A stretch of 64,000 nucleotides of DNA. Source: Streptomyces rubiginosohelvolus. GTDB lineage: Bacteria; Actinomycetota; Actinomycetes; Streptomycetales; Streptomycetaceae. This document shows, one piece after another, positions 61,731-64,000 of this stretch (position 1 is the stretch's first letter; each line of letters opens with the position of its first letter). The DNA lies in contig NZ_BMTW01000008.1 in assembly GCF_014649875.1 (NCBI RefSeq), positions 1 through 64,000 on the forward strand. The letters are read 5' to 3'. The position numbers were made by a program, and so were the translations under genes. The notes under the pieces are model-generated. The model searched no databases, was not told the DNA's origin, and saw only the letters and a program-made list of their open reading frames with translations.

Positions 61731-63353
61731 ATGCAGCAGGCACCGGTCCTGGCGAGCGCGGCCGATCCCGCCTCGGAGGCCTGGCAGGCCAACGAGGCGG
61801 CGCATCGCGCGCTCTCCGACGACCTGGCGGGACGTCTCGCCACGGCACGGCTGGGCGGGGGTGAGAAGGCACGGGCCCGCCACGAGGCGCGCGGCAAGCT
61901 GCTCCCCCGGGACCGGGTGGACACCCTTCTCGACCCGGGCTCGCCGTTCCTGGAGCTGGCCCCGCTGGCGGCGAACGGGATGTACGGGGACCAGGCCCCG
62001 GCCGCGGGCGTCATCGCGGGCATCGGGCGGGTCTCCGGCCGGGAGTGCGTGATCGTCGCCAATGACGCGACGGTCAAGGGCGGCACGTACTACCCGATGA
62101 CCGTGAAGAAGCACCTGCGCGCCCAGGAGGTGGCTCTGGAGAACCGTCTCCCCTGCCTCTATCTGGTCGACTCGGGCGGTGCGTTCCTGCCGATGCAGGA
62201 CGAGGTCTTCCCCGACCGGGACCACTTCGGGCGGATCTTCTACAACCAGGCCCGGATGTCGGGGGCGGGCATCCCGCAGATCGCGGCGGTGCTGGGTTCC
62301 TGTACGGCGGGCGGGGCGTACGTCCCGGCGATGAGCGACGAGGCCGTCATCGTCCGCAACCAGGGCACGATCTTCCTCGGCGGCCCGCCGCTGGTGAAGG
62401 CCGCGACCGGCGAGGTCGTCACGGCGGAGGAGCTGGGCGGCGGCGAGGTCCACTCCCGGACGTCGGGGGTCACCGACCATCTCGCGGAGGACGACGCGCA
62501 CGCGCTGCGGATCGTCCGCAACATCGTCGCGACCCTCCCGGACCGGGCCCCGCTCCCCTGGTCGGTCGAGCCGGCCGAGGAGCCGAAGGTGGACCCGGCC
62601 GGGCTGTACGGGGCGGTCCCGGTGGACTCCCGCACCCCCTACGACGTCCGCGAAGTGATCGCGCGCGTGGTGGACGGCTCCCGCTTCCAGGAGTTCAAGG
62701 CGGAGTACGGGCAGACCCTGATCACCGGCTTCGCCCGGATCCACGGCCACCCCGTCGGGATCGTCGCGAACAACGGCATCCTGTTCTCCGAGTCCGCCCA
62801 GAAGGGCGCGCACTTCATCGAGCTGTGCGACCAGCGCGGCATCCCGCTCGTCTTCCTCCAGAACATCTCCGGCTTCATGGTCGGCCGGGACTACGAGGCG
62901 GGCGGCATCGCCAAGCACGGCGCGAAGATGGTCACGGCGGTGGCCTGTACGCGGGTGCCGAAGCTGACGGTCGTCGTCGGCGGTTCGTACGGCGCGGGCA
63001 ACTACTCCATGTGCGGCCGGGCCTACAGCCCCCGCTTCCTGTGGATGTGGCCGAACGCCAAGATCTCGGTGATGGGCGGCGAGCAGGCGGCCTCCGTCCT
63101 GGCCACCGTCAAGCGCGACCAGCTGGGCGACGACTGGAGCGCCGAGGACGAAGAAACGTTCAAGGCCCCGATCCGCGCCCAGTACGAGACCCAGGGCAAC
63201 GCCTACTACGCCAGCGCCCGGCTCTGGGACGACGGAGTGATCGACCCCGTGGACACCCGGCAGGTCCTCGGCCTCGCCCTGACCGCCTGCGCCAATGCCC
63301 CGCTGCCCCAGAAGGACCCGGCCGGGCCCGGCTTCGGCGTCTTCCGGATGTGA
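61731..63353 (+). CDS. Acyl-CoA carboxylase beta (carboxyltransferase) subunit, methylcrotonyl-CoA type
   Basis: Transfers CO2 from carboxybiotin to an acyl-CoA. The sequence resembles MCC beta subunits: VKKHLRAQEVALENRLPCLYLVDSGGAFLPMQDEVFPDRDHFGRIFYNQARMSGAGIPQIA, the oxyanion region AVLGSCTAGGAYVPAM, and LQNISGFMVGRDYEAGGIAKHGAKM in the second half. 540 residues, the normal size. ATG 61731 follows GGGGGCTCGAC. The biotin carboxylase gene starts seven bases after its stop. Leucine/isovalerate breakdown is the likely role; propionyl-CoA carboxylase is less likely. Confidence 0.92.
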   Translation: MQQAPVLASAADPASEAWQANEAAHRALSDDLAGRLATARLGGGEKARARHEARGKLLPRDRVDTLLDPGSPFLELAPLAANGMYGDQAPAAGVIAGIGRVSGRECVIVANDATVKGGTYYPMTVKKHLRAQEVALENRLPCLYLVDSGGAFLPMQDEVFPDRDHFGRIFYNQARMSGAGIPQIAAVLGSCTAGGAYVPAMSDEAVIVRNQGTIFLGGPPLVKAATGEVVTAEELGGGEVHSRTSGVTDHLAEDDAHALRIVRNIVATLPDRAPLPWSVEPAEEPKVDPAGLYGAVPVDSRTPYDVREVIARVVDGSRFQEFKAEYGQTLITGFARIHGHPVGIVANNGILFSESAQKGAHFIELCDQRGIPLVFLQNISGFMVGRDYEAGGIAKHGAKMVTAVACTRVPKLTVVVGGSYGAGNYSMCGRAYSPRFLWMWPNAKISVMGGEQAASVLATVKRDQLGDDWSAEDEETFKAPIRAQYETQGNAYYASARLWDDGVIDPVDTRQVLGLALTACANAPLPQKDPAGPGFGVFRM

Positions 63354-63360
63354 GGAACAG

Positions 63361-64000
<640 letters not shown>

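Overview
The window is high-GC DNA with third-codon GC bias, GTG starts, GGAGG-type ribosome sites, twin-arginine and lipoprotein secretion signals, and families typical of Streptomyces (RNHCP, DUF1707, GPP34, CGNR zinc-finger and DUF993 proteins). It reads as a chromosomal segment of a Streptomyces species. From memory only, the order citrate synthase ... acyl-CoA dehydrogenase ... carboxyltransferase/biotin carboxylase resembles the S. coelicolor region around SCO2730-SCO2777. No tRNA, rRNA, CRISPR array, insertion sequence or prophage was seen.

Layout. 1-8.7 kb: the 3' end of a copper-type P-ATPase, a gene-free stretch with a likely small RNA, citrate synthase, a RecD2-type helicase, and a MarR regulator divergent from a multidrug transporter. 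8.7-17 kb: a CGNR regulator divergent from an epoxide hydrolase, a DUF4157 (eCIS-effector-like) protein, two secreted cell-wall hydrolases (PGRP amidase and GH25 muramidase), a VOC protein, two tandem RNHCP zinc proteins and a DinB protein. 17-22.5 kb: a LacI-controlled sugar module (Gfo/Idh/MocA oxidoreductase, DapA-like DUF993 protein, TIM-barrel isomerase in one overlapping operon, plus a second TIM-barrel gene beyond the regulator). 22.3-29.4 kb: an EamA exporter divergent from LysR, a GH3 hydrolase, a lipoprotein, an S37 peptidase and a small secreted protein. 29.5-34.3 kb: a fused heterodimer-type ABC exporter and a HigBA-like toxin-antitoxin pair.

34.3-40.5 kb: a TPP-dependent decarboxylase overlapping an agmatinase-family ureohydrolase, then a sodium:solute symporter divergent from a PucR regulator. 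This fits a guanidino-compound (2-ketoarginine / 4-guanidinobutyrate) catabolic module, with an array of a dispersed Streptomyces repeat in the middle. 40.5-50.4 kb: small accessory genes including two acetyltransferases, DUF1707 and FG-GAP proteins, a methyltransferase with a His-rich N-terminus, and a second DUF4157 protein whose N-terminal region nearly matches the first but whose C-terminal domain is unrelated. 50.4-64 kb: a UvrA-like drug-resistance ATPase, an AraC/VOC pair, lipid-catabolism genes (acyl-CoA dehydrogenase, thioesterase II), a CDF transporter, TetR/NmrA, a second GPP34 gene, and a TetR gene divergent from an acyl-CoA carboxylase operon that runs off the right edge.

The most unusual items are the two DUF4157 proteins with swapped C-terminal domains, the ketoarginine-type module, the LacI sugar module, the ABC fusion whose degenerate residues all fall in one ATP site, and several short tandem repeat arrays in promoter regions.
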